64,000 nucleotides of DNA, taken from the NCBI GenBank assembly GCA_015200345.1, contig CP054187.1, forward strand, positions 248,001 through 312,000. The letters run 5' to 3'. The first letter of the stretch is position 1; the number at the start of each line of letters is the position of its first letter. Source of the stretch: Planctomycetia bacterium (GTDB lineage: Bacteria > Planctomycetota > Phycisphaerae > UBA1845 > UTPLA1). Positions 18,426-26,808 of this stretch are shown here, piece by piece. The notes below the pieces were generated by a model that saw only the letters and a list, made by a program, of their open reading frames with translations, did no database searches and was not told the DNA's origin. Position numbers and translations under genes: made by a program.

Positions 18426-20023
18426 AGCGCAACGGCAACGGAAACGGCAACGGGAAGGCCCGGACGACGCAGCAAATCCGCTGCGCCATCTACACGCGCA
18501 AGAGCACCGAGGAGGGCCTGGAACAGGAATTCAACTCCCTGGACGCCCAGCGCGAATCCGCCGAGGCCTACGTCGCCAGCCAGCAGCATGAAGGGTGGGC
18601 CTGCCTTTCCGACCGCTACGACGACGGCGGCTTCACCGGCGCGAACATGGAGCGGCCGGCTTTGAAGCGCCTGTTCGAGGACATTGAGGCCGGCCGGATC
18701 GACTGCGTGGTGGTCTACAAGGTGGACCGCCTGAGCCGGTCCTTGTTGGACTTCGCACGGATGATCGGGACGTTCGAGAAGTGTCGCGTCTCGTTCGTCT
18801 CGGTGACGCAACAGTTCAACACCACGCACTCGATGGGTCGGTTGACGCTGAACATCCTGCTGTCGTTCGCTCAGTTCGAGCGAGAGATCATCTCCGAACG
18901 GACGCGCGACAAGATCGCTGCGGTCCGGCGCAAGGGGAAATGGGCCGGCGGGATGCCGGTGCTGGGCTACGACGTGGACCCGCACGGGTCGAAGCTCGTC
19001 GTCAACGCCGAGGAAGCCGAGCGGGTGCGGGCGATCTTCGCCGAGTATCTCCAGCGGCAATCGCTTATCCAGACGGCTCAGGTGCTGAACGAGCGCGGGT
19101 GGAAGACGAAGCGCTGGACGACGCACAAGGGCCACGAGCGCGGCGGCAAGCCGTTCGACAAGAACATCCTGCTTCGACTACTGACCAACGTCGTGTACCT
19201 CGGAAAGGTTCGCTACAAGGACGAGGTCCACGCCGGCGAGCATGAGGCGATTGTCGACGACGACCTCTGGCAGCGCGCCCAACGGATGCTGCGGGTCAAC
19301 GGCCGCACGGGCGGCATGCACATCCGCAACAAGTACGGCGCGCTGCTGAAGGGACTGGTCCACTGCAAGCCGTGCGGGTGCGCCATGATGCATACGTACA
19401 CCAGCAAGGACAACCGGCGCTACCGCTATTACGTCTGCGGCACCGCCCAGAAGCAGGGCTGGCACGCGTGTCCATCAAAGTCGCTGCCCGCCGAAGAGAT
19501 CGAGCGGTTCGTCGTGGACCAGATTCGGGCGATCGGCAAGGACCCGGCCATCATGGGGATGGCGCTGGAACAGGCCCGGGCGCAGCAAGAGGAGCAAGTT
19601 GCGGGATTGGAGGCCGACGCCCGGATCGTCGAACGCGACGTTGGCCGGCTGCACGTGGAGATCGCCAAAGCCGCCGCCGCCGCCGCGACAAACGGCCACG
19701 CGGCGGTACGGCTGGCCGAGTTGCACGAGCAACTGCGGGAGGCCGAACAACGCCTCACCGAGCTGCGCGACGATCTCGCCCGGGCGCGGCGGCAGATGGT
19801 CAGCAAGCGAGAGGTCGACTCGGCCTTGGAGGCATTCACGCCGCTGTGGGACACGCTCAGCCCACGTGAGCAGGCCCGCGTCCTGCGGCTGTTGGTGAAA
19901 CGAGTCGACTACGACGGCGCGAACGGCAAGGTCGCGGTCACGTTCCACGCGAACGGGATCAGGGCGTTGGGCCAGGACGACCTCGCCGACAGTCTGGAGA
20001 TGGACGAATGCCCGACAGCGTGA
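18422..20023 (+). CDS. Large serine recombinase (site-specific integrase)
   Basis: A 533-residue recombinase. The resolvase domain (about 18-165) has the catalytic serine in YTRKSTEEG and the conserved arginines of DRLSRS and SERTRDKIA. The recombinase domain follows, then a zinc ribbon (CKPCGCAMM ... CPSK, about 315-355) and a coiled coil rich in Glu/Arg (about 380-470). All parts of a phage-type large serine integrase are present and the frame is intact, so it may still be active. It is the presumed mobiliser of the island that starts after tRNA-Asn. Confidence 0.93.
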   Translation: MKRNGNGNGNGKARTTQQIRCAIYTRKSTEEGLEQEFNSLDAQRESAEAYVASQQHEGWACLSDRYDDGGFTGANMERPALKRLFEDIEAGRIDCVVVYKVDRLSRSLLDFARMIGTFEKCRVSFVSVTQQFNTTHSMGRLTLNILLSFAQFEREIISERTRDKIAAVRRKGKWAGGMPVLGYDVDPHGSKLVVNAEEAERVRAIFAEYLQRQSLIQTAQVLNERGWKTKRWTTHKGHERGGKPFDKNILLRLLTNVVYLGKVRYKDEVHAGEHEAIVDDDLWQRAQRMLRVNGRTGGMHIRNKYGALLKGLVHCKPCGCAMMHTYTSKDNRRYRYYVCGTAQKQGWHACPSKSLPAEEIERFVVDQIRAIGKDPAIMGMALEQARAQQEEQVAGLEADARIVERDVGRLHVEIAKAAAAAATNGHAAVRLAELHEQLREAEQRLTELRDDLARARRQMVSKREVDSALEAFTPLWDTLSPREQARVLRLLVKRVDYDGANGKVAVTFHANGIRALGQDDLADSLEMDECPTA

Positions 20024-20511
20024 CGGTCGAGTTCAAGGTGCATTTCGGGCGCGGCCCGGCCGGACGACGCGAGGCACGGCTCGGCGACGCGCCGGACGCG
20101 ACCGCCGTGCCCGCGGGCAGCGTGCCCCGCGTGGCCCGATTGATGGCCTTGGCGATCCGTTGCGAAGAACTGGTCCGTCGTGGCGGCATCACAGACTACG
20201 CCGAGCTGGCCGAACTTGGCCACGTTACGCGGGCACGGATGACGCAAATCATGAACCTGCTCAACCTCGCGCCCATCATCCAGGAGGAGATTCTGTTCCT
20301 GCCCCGCACGACCAGCGGCCGCGACCCGGTCGGCGAACGCGACCTTCGGCCGATTACGTCCGTCGTCGACTGGCGTGAACAAAGACGGTTGTGGAAAGCT
20401 CTCTCTGCCAATACCACGTCACGCGGGCTTCGGGGGGTGCCCGACCCCAAAGGCCGCCGCCCGTCCCAGACGCACGCCGTGCTTCTCGCTCGCGTGCCTG
20501 CGGCCGTATAA
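20008..20511 (+). CDS. Small HTH protein of the recombinase operon
   Basis: A 167-residue protein overlapping the recombinase end by 16 bases. The central part (GGITDYAELAELGHVTRARMTQIMNLLNLAP, about 60-90) is a helix-turn-helix of the type seen in phage and transposon regulators, preceded by ARLMALAIRCEELV. The last 50 residues are low in conservation signals. It probably regulates the element or assists the recombinase. Confidence 0.7.
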   Translation: MPDSVTVEFKVHFGRGPAGRREARLGDAPDATAVPAGSVPRVARLMALAIRCEELVRRGGITDYAELAELGHVTRARMTQIMNLLNLAPIIQEEILFLPRTTSGRDPVGERDLRPITSVVDWREQRRLWKALSANTTSRGLRGVPDPKGRRPSQTHAVLLARVPAAV

Positions 20512-20703
20512 TGCATGGCTGCTGCCTAAAACTCTATCCAGCCTGATCTTGCAGCATAACGGTGCGTGCCAAGCACGACCTTTGTTGAGGATGCCCAGGC
20601 GATGGGCCACACGCGACTCGGAGATCTTCCACGGACACGAAAATGGCAGGAGGTCATTGGCCTCGTCGCCGCTGGTGCCGGCGCGGAGTAAATCGCCAAC
20701 GCT

Positions 20704-21384
20704 GTGATTCGGGCCGCTGAGACCGGCCTCATGGCGGCGGCCCACCATACGGGCCTCGTCGAAGCACTTTGGTCCCTCACGCAGATCACGCAGGCCGCGC
20801 GGGAGAAGGATTTCGCCGCTGGACTCCGCGCCCGCGGATTCGAGGTCCCTGACAACCCCAGCCTGCCCGCGATCCTCAGCGCCGTTTCCGCTGCGGTGGA
20901 CCGGAGCATGCCGAATAACAGGGGCCGCACGGACCTGGGCGAAATGGCGCACAGCGCCGCCGTTGAGACCACAAACCGCATCGTGACCGAACGAGTGTCT
21001 TCATTGTTCGGCGCGACCGCTCAGGACGTCCAGCGAGCGTTCCACGACCTCGGCACCGAAAAGAACTTCGGCGAGTTGGGGAAGCGATTCTTCGGACAGG
21101 TGATGAACAAGGTGCTCCAGTTCTACGTGAGCCGGGAAAGCGCGAATCACGTTGGCCACGGCCAACGCTTCGCCAACCTCGCGGCGAAGGCCGCATTCGA
21201 CGATGCAATGAATACGCATTGCCGCCAAGCGTCCGTGATCGTCGAAAAGTTCGCCGGCGAGTGGCAGTCGAAGCAGAAGTGGGAGAAGCGAGACACCGGC
21301 GGCATCACGCGCGACGATGTGGGCAGGTTCGCCCACGTCGCGATGAAAAAGATGATCGCTGAGCTGAAGGAGGGGAATAAATGA
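20704..21384 (+). CDS. Partner protein of the QueC-like gene; N-terminus cut off by an in-frame TAA
   Basis: The intact part encodes 226 residues, mostly helical, of no family I recognise. The same frame is open upstream from GTG 20566 to a TAA at 20689-20691. Read through, the segment KWQEVIGLVAAGAGAE-stop-IANAVIRAAETGL looks like continuous protein with a glutamine (CAA) changed to TAA. The original gene was therefore probably 20566-21384 (about 272 residues). Its stop overlaps the start of the QueC-like gene (ATGA), so the pair is translationally coupled and likely works together. Confidence 0.6.
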   Translation: MIRAAETGLMAAAHHTGLVEALWSLTQITQAAREKDFAAGLRARGFEVPDNPSLPAILSAVSAAVDRSMPNNRGRTDLGEMAHSAAVETTNRIVTERVSSLFGATAQDVQRAFHDLGTEKNFGELGKRFFGQVMNKVLQFYVSRESANHVGHGQRFANLAAKAAFDDAMNTHCRQASVIVEKFAGEWQSKQKWEKRDTGGITRDDVGRFAHVAMKKMIAELKEGNK

Positions 21385-23408
21385 ACCCTCCTGAAATGCT
21401 GTTCCTATGCAACGAGGCCGCCGCGGGCCATACCGGTTCCTCAGCCGGGGTAACGAAGCTCCGCACCGCGGGATCAGGCAAGAACGTGCGGCTGGAACTC
21501 GACGAGGTCGGCCGGCAGCTCAACCGCAACATAGCACCGGCGCTGATCGATCTGGTTGAAATCGCATCGCTTGTCTACATCGCCGACCAAGTCCAGCATC
21601 GCGGTGCGGATGAGGTCGAGAACATGGGCGCGACTTGGCGTCGCCGAATGCGGTTTGAGATTCCGGTGCGGGTGCCGTCGCTCTGGCGGACAGCGGAAAT
21701 CAGTGATTCGCTGGTCGAGCTGCTGAGCTTCCTGTCGGAGGACGAGTACGACTTCACCTTCACGCAATACAAACACCCTCCGGCGCTGGACGCATACCTC
21801 AGCTTTGGGAAACTTGCGGCGGAGACGCCTCCGGAAACAGTGGTGCTCTTCTCCGGGGGGCTCGATTCACTTGGAGGGGTGCTCGAGGAAGTGGTGCGAG
21901 ACAAGCGCTCGGCGCTTCTGATTACGCATGAACCGACGACCAAGCTGCGCGGGCGGCATCGCACGCTGCGTAGCATGGTTGCCAACGCTACCGACGGGCC
22001 AGTGCCGCAGTTCATCACCGTCCGCGTCAACAAGAAAGACCAGAAGGAACGCGAGTACACGCAGCGAGCCAGGTCCTTTCTGTATGCGTCGTTGGCTGTC
22101 GCCGCCGCCCGCATGGCGGATCTGAACGCAATCCGATTCTTCGAGAATGGCGTCGTAAGTCTCAACCTTCCCGTGTCGCCGCAGGTTGTGGGGTCGCGCG
22201 CCACCCGAACCACGCACCCCCGAGTGCTGGCCTGCATGCGGCGGCTGTTCTCCTCGATCACGGGCGGTGAATTCACAGTCAATAACGGATTCCTTTGGAA
22301 AACCAAGTCGGACATCGTGGCTGACATTGTGAAGGGCGGCCAGGGATCGATGATCGAGTGGTCCACAAGCTGCACACACACGTGGACATATCGGAAGGAC
22401 AAGCCGCACTGCGGCATCTGCTCGCAGTGCATCGACCGCCGGTTCGCGGTGCTAGCCAACAACGCCGGCCAGTTCGAGCCTGCCGAAAAATACCGCCATC
22501 ACCTGTTGACGGAGGCACGCGACGAGGGCGAGTCACGCATAATGCTGGCCTCATACCTGGAGACGGCGCAGCAAGTGGCAGACATGGACATCACGGCCTT
22601 CTGCAACCGCTTCGGCGAAGCCGCCCGTGCGTTTCCATATCTGGGTATGCCCCCGGATGACGCGGCGAACAGTATCTTCGATCTATACAAGCGCCACGCG
22701 CGACAGGTGATGTCTGTGATCGAAGCCGAGGGCAAGGCACACATGTCCGAGATACGCAAGCGCTCGCTGCCGCCGACCTGCGCCTTGCGGTTGGTTCACG
22801 ACCCGAATCCCAACACGACGAACATTGTCGCGCCCTCCGTCAGTGGATCGGTCGCGCCCGCACCTCCATCGCATCAGCTTGCCCAAGAGGGCCAAGCGTG
22901 GCTGCTTCGGTTTGAAGGCATCGACAAACGCTTCGAACTCAGCGTTGGAATGGTCTACCTCCACGCGATGCTGTCCATGCCCAACAAATCCTTCACGGTC
23001 GCAGAGCTCTATTCGATTGCTCGACCGCACATGAAGAATATCCCCTCCGCTCGATCGGAAGCCGCATTCGATGAGAAGGCCGCTCGCGCGTACTGGCAGC
23101 GACTCACCGAGTTAGACGCCGAGATCGCCGCCGCCGAAAAGGGTCAGGACACGACGGCGATGCGAGTCGCCGAGAACGAGAAGGCTCGTCTTTTGACAGA
23201 ACTGAAGGCCGCAAGGTTTGCAGGCCGACCCAAAATCGAGAGCGCTGACCACAAACGTCTGCGCGACCGCGTTCGAAACGCTGTCGACCGTACGATCAAG
23301 ATTATCAAGAAGTACCACTCCAGCGCCGGTGCTCATCTCGACGAGGCCATATCACGCGGTTCCGTAATGACGTACGCGCCAGCGGAAATCCCGCCGTGGA
23401 TATTTTGA
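21381..23408 (+). CDS. QueC-like PP-loop ATPase with extra C-terminal domain (candidate defence protein)
   Basis: A 675-residue protein. The N-terminal ~140 residues are unassigned. A QueC-like adenine-nucleotide alpha hydrolase domain follows, with the PP-loop FSGGLDSLGG (about 155-164) and a zinc cluster made by CTHTW ... CGICSQCIDRR (about 330-355). QueC makes 7-cyano-7-deazaguanine; relatives fused or paired with other domains occur in anti-phage systems such as Qat (QatC) and type IV CBASS. The last ~180 residues include a winged-helix-like part (FTVAELYSIARP) and a charged coiled coil. No other queuosine or Qat gene (QatA, QatB, QatD) is nearby, so this is probably a different system. 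Confidence 0.7.
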   Translation: MNPPEMLFLCNEAAAGHTGSSAGVTKLRTAGSGKNVRLELDEVGRQLNRNIAPALIDLVEIASLVYIADQVQHRGADEVENMGATWRRRMRFEIPVRVPSLWRTAEISDSLVELLSFLSEDEYDFTFTQYKHPPALDAYLSFGKLAAETPPETVVLFSGGLDSLGGVLEEVVRDKRSALLITHEPTTKLRGRHRTLRSMVANATDGPVPQFITVRVNKKDQKEREYTQRARSFLYASLAVAAARMADLNAIRFFENGVVSLNLPVSPQVVGSRATRTTHPRVLACMRRLFSSITGGEFTVNNGFLWKTKSDIVADIVKGGQGSMIEWSTSCTHTWTYRKDKPHCGICSQCIDRRFAVLANNAGQFEPAEKYRHHLLTEARDEGESRIMLASYLETAQQVADMDITAFCNRFGEAARAFPYLGMPPDDAANSIFDLYKRHARQVMSVIEAEGKAHMSEIRKRSLPPTCALRLVHDPNPNTTNIVAPSVSGSVAPAPPSHQLAQEGQAWLLRFEGIDKRFELSVGMVYLHAMLSMPNKSFTVAELYSIARPHMKNIPSARSEAAFDEKAARAYWQRLTELDAEIAAAEKGQDTTAMRVAENEKARLLTELKAARFAGRPKIESADHKRLRDRVRNAVDRTIKIIKKYHSSAGAHLDEAISRGSVMTYAPAEIPPWIF

Positions 23409-23412
23409 ACCC

Positions 23413-23452
23413 GCTACGCCAAATGTAGCCGCTCGCTACACCGGATGTAGCC
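23413..23452 (+). repeat. Two tandem 18-bp palindromic units
   Basis: CGCTAC-rCCrrA-TGTAGC occurs twice (23413-23430 and 23435-23452) with 15 of 18 bases identical and a 22-bp period. Each unit can fold as a 5-bp stem. It lies directly after the QueC-like gene and could mark its end or an insertion border. The rest of the gap to 23577 shows nothing else. Confidence 0.5.
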
Positions 23453-23576
23453 CTCTTGCTTGCGGAGCGGCTGCCCGGCAGCAGTCTCCGATCAAGACGA
23501 GCGTCCTCGGGAAGAGCCGATCGCCGGGCCCAGCTTCCCAGGACAAGAAGGCCGCTGTGGCGGCGCGAGGTATTAC

Positions 23577-23906
23577 ATGGATGTTCCAACGAAGGCAACT
23601 CTGTCACCAAGTCGTCAGCGCCTGCTGGAGACGATGCAGGCAATCAACTTCGGGCGGATCGAGCAGTTGTCGGTCGCAGAAGGCGAGCCCGCGTTCGATC
23701 CGCCGCCCAGGGTCATCCGCGAGGTCAAGTTCGGCGCGGAGAACGGCGAGAGGCCGGAGTTGTCTCTGGACGACTTCCTGCTGAAGACCGAAGTGCAGGA
23801 GCTGTTCGAGGCGCTCACCGAGATCCGAGATGGGGTCATCGAGCGCGTCGAGGTTCGCCACGGCCTGCCGTTCCGAATGATCGTCGCCGAGTGCTGTGAT
23901 CTGTAG
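23577..23906 (+). CDS. Small conserved-looking hypothetical protein
   Basis: A 109-residue acidic protein starting at ATG 23577 (MDVPTKATLSPSRQRLLE). The frame is open upstream but with implausible sequence. The segment IEQLSVAEGEPAFDPPPRVIREVKFG suggests a compact domain. I recall comparable short proteins beside sigma-factor genes in planctomycete integrative elements, but no function is known. Confidence 0.55.
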   Translation: MDVPTKATLSPSRQRLLETMQAINFGRIEQLSVAEGEPAFDPPPRVIREVKFGAENGERPELSLDDFLLKTEVQELFEALTEIRDGVIERVEVRHGLPFRMIVAECCDL

Positions 23907-24103
23907 CCTGCGGTCGCCGCAACAACACGAAACCAAGAGTCCATCGTAACCAACTGATATCGCTCAACTGAACAGCCGCGAAGCGGAGTCGTTGAGGGTG
24001 TCGCCGACACGGCGATTCTCTCGCGACTCCGTCGCGCGGCCATGCGCCCTGCCGTTCGGTCGGCACCCACCGGCACCCGCTCCTCGGCTTCGAGGAGTCC
24101 ATC

Positions 24104-24658
24104 ATGGGTCTCGACCCGAAAGCACTTGAATATGCCAATGAAATCATCCGCCACAAAGCCCGTCAGCTCGCCCGCAAGTCTGGATTCAGCCCGTCCGACC
24201 GCGAAGACATCGAGCACGAACTACTGATAGCGATCCTCGAGCGCTGGCCCGCATTCGATGCGAGCCGCGCATCGGGGAAGACGTTCATCGCGCGGATCGT
24301 CGAACACAAGGCGGTGTCGCTCGTCCGCTCCCACCGAGCGGCCAAGCGCGGCGTCGGTCAGTGCGCGCCGCTGCACAGCGATACGAATGGCAGCGCGTGC
24401 GACTTCGACGAGGAACTCGTCCGTTCACGTCGGGGCCTGAAGACCAGGTCGATCATCGAGGCCCTCTGCCTCCGAATGGACCTGGCCGACGTGATGGCCG
24501 ACCTGCCGCCTGATCTGCGGTGCCTCTGTCAGCGTCTCATGCGTGGATCGGTGTCGGCCGCTGCTCGGGATTCCGAGACACGGCGGACCACGCTCTATCG
24601 CGCCATCCGCGAATTGCGCCGGCGACTCGAAGAGGCCGGACTCCACGAGTACCTGTGA
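24104..24658 (+). CDS. ECF-like RNA polymerase sigma factor of the element
   Basis: A 184-residue protein. Region 2 is seen in DREDIEHELLIAILERWPAFDASRASGKTFIARIVEHKAVSLVRS; region 4 in DLPPDLRCLCQRLMRGSVSAAARDSETRRTTLYRAIRELRRRL, an HTH of the sigma-70 r4 type. It likely directs host polymerase to promoters of the replication module downstream. Start ATG 24104 follows GAGGAG. No anti-sigma factor is visible. The 197-bp gap before it holds no gene. Confidence 0.78.
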   Translation: MGLDPKALEYANEIIRHKARQLARKSGFSPSDREDIEHELLIAILERWPAFDASRASGKTFIARIVEHKAVSLVRSHRAAKRGVGQCAPLHSDTNGSACDFDEELVRSRRGLKTRSIIEALCLRMDLADVMADLPPDLRCLCQRLMRGSVSAAARDSETRRTTLYRAIRELRRRLEEAGLHEYL

Positions 24659-24726
24659 CCGCGCCGTCAACTCGCCGGCGTTTTGCGTATGTAACCCGTA
24701 GGGACAACACGCAAGGGAGGAATGCG

Positions 24727-25044
24727 ATGAAAACGGAAGTCCTTCGGTACACGTTTGCGTCCTCGGTCTGCATGCGCGAGGTCGAGGAGACGCTGCTTCT
24801 GGCCGTCCTGGCGGTCGAGAGCCTGTTCGGCGAATCGACCGTCCGGCTCGACGCGTCGTACTCGGTGGATGCTCCGCGCCGCTCCTGCGCCATCGACGCG
24901 AGCACGGAAGTGGGCCGCTCGCTCAGTCGCGTATTCACCGGCTTCATCACTCGTGAGTTCGGCGGCGACGCGTTCGGCATCCACCGCGGGGATTCCGCGT
25001 CAGGGGCGAAGGATACGGCCGCATGCGCCGCGGCCGCCTGCTGA
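24727..25044 (+). CDS. Small hypothetical protein (replication-module leader gene)
   Basis: A 105-residue protein starting at ATG 24727 with a strong GGGAGG eight bases upstream. It has a recognisable alpha/beta pattern: LRYTFASSVCMREVEETLLLAVLAVESLFGES, then CAIDASTEVGRSLSRVFTGFITREFG. I recall similar short proteins preceding the Sak4-like ATPase in related elements. No function is known. Confidence 0.6.
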   Translation: MKTEVLRYTFASSVCMREVEETLLLAVLAVESLFGESTVRLDASYSVDAPRRSCAIDASTEVGRSLSRVFTGFITREFGGDAFGIHRGDSASGAKDTAACAAAAC

Positions 25045-25049
25045 AAACC

Positions 25050-25205
25050 ATGCGCGAATCACCACAAGACGACAAGCGGTTGCCGCTCGTGCGGCTGGGC
25101 CAAGGCGACTACGTGAAGGACATCTATCCCGAGGACTTGAACCATGAAACGCGAGGAGAAGATCGCATGGCAGGCCTGTTGAAACAAGTTCAACGCGGCG
25201 TATAG
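25050..25205 (+). CDS. Short ORF ending at the amber codon that interrupts the Sak4-like ATPase
   Basis: A 51-residue frame beginning MRESPQDDKRLPLVRLGQGDYVKD. It overlaps the previous gene and is in the same frame as the ATPase behind it, ending at TAG 25203-25205. Its last 12 codons (from ATG 25167, with GAGGAG nine bases upstream) read MAGLLKQVQRGV and look like the true N-terminus of the ATPase. The upstream 39 codons may be an independent small gene. Confidence 0.4.
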   Translation: MRESPQDDKRLPLVRLGQGDYVKDIYPEDLNHETRGEDRMAGLLKQVQRGV

Positions 25206-25226
25206 CCCGCGCCGCGGCGCGCCCTG

Positions 25227-25997
25227 GTGTACGGCACGCATGGCATCGGCAAGTCGACATTCGGCTCGATGGCTGAGCGGCCAGTGTTCATCCAGACCGA
25301 AGACGGCCTGGGCGGAATCGACTGCGAGAGGTTCCCGCTGGCCGCGTCGTACGGCGACGTGATCAGCGCACTGTCGGCGCTGTACGGCGAAGAGCACGAA
25401 TACAAAACGGTCGTCGTTGACAGCCTCGATTGGCTCGAGCGGCTGATCTGGTCGAAGGTGTGCCAGGATCGCGGCGTCGCGTCCATCGAGGACATCGGCT
25501 ACGCCAAGGGCTACGTCTTTGCCATCACGCATTGGCGCGAAGTCCTGGCCGGCCTCGATGCGCTGCGCAACGAGCGCGGAATGACGATCATCCTGATCGC
25601 CCACGCCCAGATCGAGAAGTTCGCCAGCCCCGAGACGGACACCTACGACCGCTACTCGCCGCGCCTGCACAAACAGGCCTCGGCGCTGGCGCAGGAATGG
25701 TGTGACGAAGTTCTGTTCGCCACGTACTCGGTTCACACCAAGGCGACCGACGAAGGCTTCGGCCGCAAACGTGTCCAAGGCATCGGCACAGGCGAGCGGA
25801 TCATCCGCACGACCGAGCGCCCGGCGCACGTCGCCAAAAACCGCCTCGGCCTGCCCGACCAATTCCCGTTGGACTGGCGCACCTATGGAGCGTTCGCCAA
25901 GGGCGACGAGCAGGCGGCGCTGGCGGCAATCCGCGAATACTGGCCCGACTACGGCAAGTCGGAAGAGCAAGAGCAACCCGCTGAACAAGGAGCGTAA
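25227..25997 (+). CDS. Sak4-like RecA-fold ATPase (phage recombination), N-terminus disrupted
   Basis: The open part encodes 256 residues with Walker A in YGTHGIGKSTFG, Walker B in TVVVDSLDWLE and FIQTEDGLG after strand 2, typical of the AAA_24/Sak4 single-strand annealing ATPases of phages. In-frame sequence upstream (ATG 25167, MAGLLKQVQRGV) continues through TAG 25203 into PAPRRALVYGTHG. The original gene was therefore probably 25167-25997 with one nonsense codon at residue 13. A GTG restart at 25227 would lack the strand before the P-loop, so function is doubtful unless the TAG is suppressed. Neighbours DUF669 and RusA fit recombination-dependent replication. Confidence 0.8.
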   Translation: MYGTHGIGKSTFGSMAERPVFIQTEDGLGGIDCERFPLAASYGDVISALSALYGEEHEYKTVVVDSLDWLERLIWSKVCQDRGVASIEDIGYAKGYVFAITHWREVLAGLDALRNERGMTIILIAHAQIEKFASPETDTYDRYSPRLHKQASALAQEWCDEVLFATYSVHTKATDEGFGRKRVQGIGTGERIIRTTERPAHVAKNRLGLPDQFPLDWRTYGAFAKGDEQAALAAIREYWPDYGKSEEQEQPAEQGA

Positions 25998-26002
25998 ACG
26001 TC

Positions 26003-26461
26003 ATGTCCAACTTGAACGGATTCAATGCAAACGAAGTGGAACCCGCCGTTGGGTTCGATCCAATCCCCGCCGCAAAATACCTGGCGGTCATCACCGAAAG
26101 CGAGATGAAGCCGACCAAGTCGGGCGTGGGCAAGTTCCTGCAGCTCACGTTTCAGATCCTCGAGGGCGAATTCAAGGGCCGCCTGGTCTGGGCCCGGCTC
26201 AATCTCGACAACCCCAATGCGACGACGGTCAAGATCGCGCGCGGGGAGCTGTCGGCGATCTGCCGCGCCGTCGGCGTCATGGCCCCGAAGGACTCCATCG
26301 AGCTGCACAACCTACCGCTGGTGATCACCGTCGCGCACAAGAAGCGGCAGGACACAAGCGAGATCACGAACGTCATCAAGGGCTACGCGAAGAAGGACGC
26401 GGCCGCGTCGAAGGCCACGGGGATGCCAGGCAACAACGGGAAAGCGCCGTGGAAGAAGTGA
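26003..26461 (+). CDS. DUF669 family protein (probable phage ssDNA-binding protein)
   Basis: A 152-residue protein. The N-terminal FNANEVEPAVGFDPIPAAKYLAVITESEMKPTKSGVGKFLQLTFQI, then GRLVWARLNLDNPNATTVKIARGELSAICRAVGV, is the DUF669 pattern. DUF669 proteins are encoded next to Sak4-type ATPases and are thought to bind single-stranded DNA (OB fold). Ends in a basic tail (NNGKAPWKK). Five bases after the ATPase. Confidence 0.82.
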   Translation: MSNLNGFNANEVEPAVGFDPIPAAKYLAVITESEMKPTKSGVGKFLQLTFQILEGEFKGRLVWARLNLDNPNATTVKIARGELSAICRAVGVMAPKDSIELHNLPLVITVAHKKRQDTSEITNVIKGYAKKDAAASKATGMPGNNGKAPWKK

Positions 26462-26808
26462 CGCGGGTGTACGAGCTGCCGTACCCACCGTCGGTCAATC
26501 ACTACTGGCGGCGCGTGGGCTGGCGGACGCTGATCAGCCGCGAGGGAAGGCGCTACCGCAGGGATGTGGTGGCGCTCCTCGCGGCGTCGCGGGCTAGGCC
26601 GATGCGCGGTGCGCTCATCGTGCGCGTAAAGGTCTTTCCGCCCGACGGCCGGCGGCGAGACCTCGACAACCTACAGAAGGCCCTTCTTGACGCCCTCGAA
26701 CGCGGCGGCGCGTTCGCCGACGACAGCCAGGTCGCGCGGCTCGAAGTGGAACGCGCCGACATCGTGCCCGGCGGCAAGGTCATCGTGGAGATCGCGGAGC
26801 GAACGTAA
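26449..26808 (+). CDS. RusA-like Holliday junction resolvase
   Basis: A 119-residue nuclease. YPPSVNHYWRR at the N-terminus and the acidic set RRDLDNLQKALLDAL ... FADDSQVARL match RusA; these aspartates bind the catalytic metal. The start is GTG 26449 or GTG 26458, the latter overlapping the DUF669 stop as GTGA. It resolves recombination intermediates during phage-type replication. Confidence 0.87.
   Translation: MEEVTRVYELPYPPSVNHYWRRVGWRTLISREGRRYRRDVVALLAASRARPMRGALIVRVKVFPPDGRRRDLDNLQKALLDALERGGAFADDSQVARLEVERADIVPGGKVIVEIAERT

Noticed and set aside
21381..23408. Naming the QueC-like gene qatC (Qat system)
   Set aside because: No QatA ATPase, QatB or TatD-like QatD is adjacent, and the protein has extra domains not typical of QatC.
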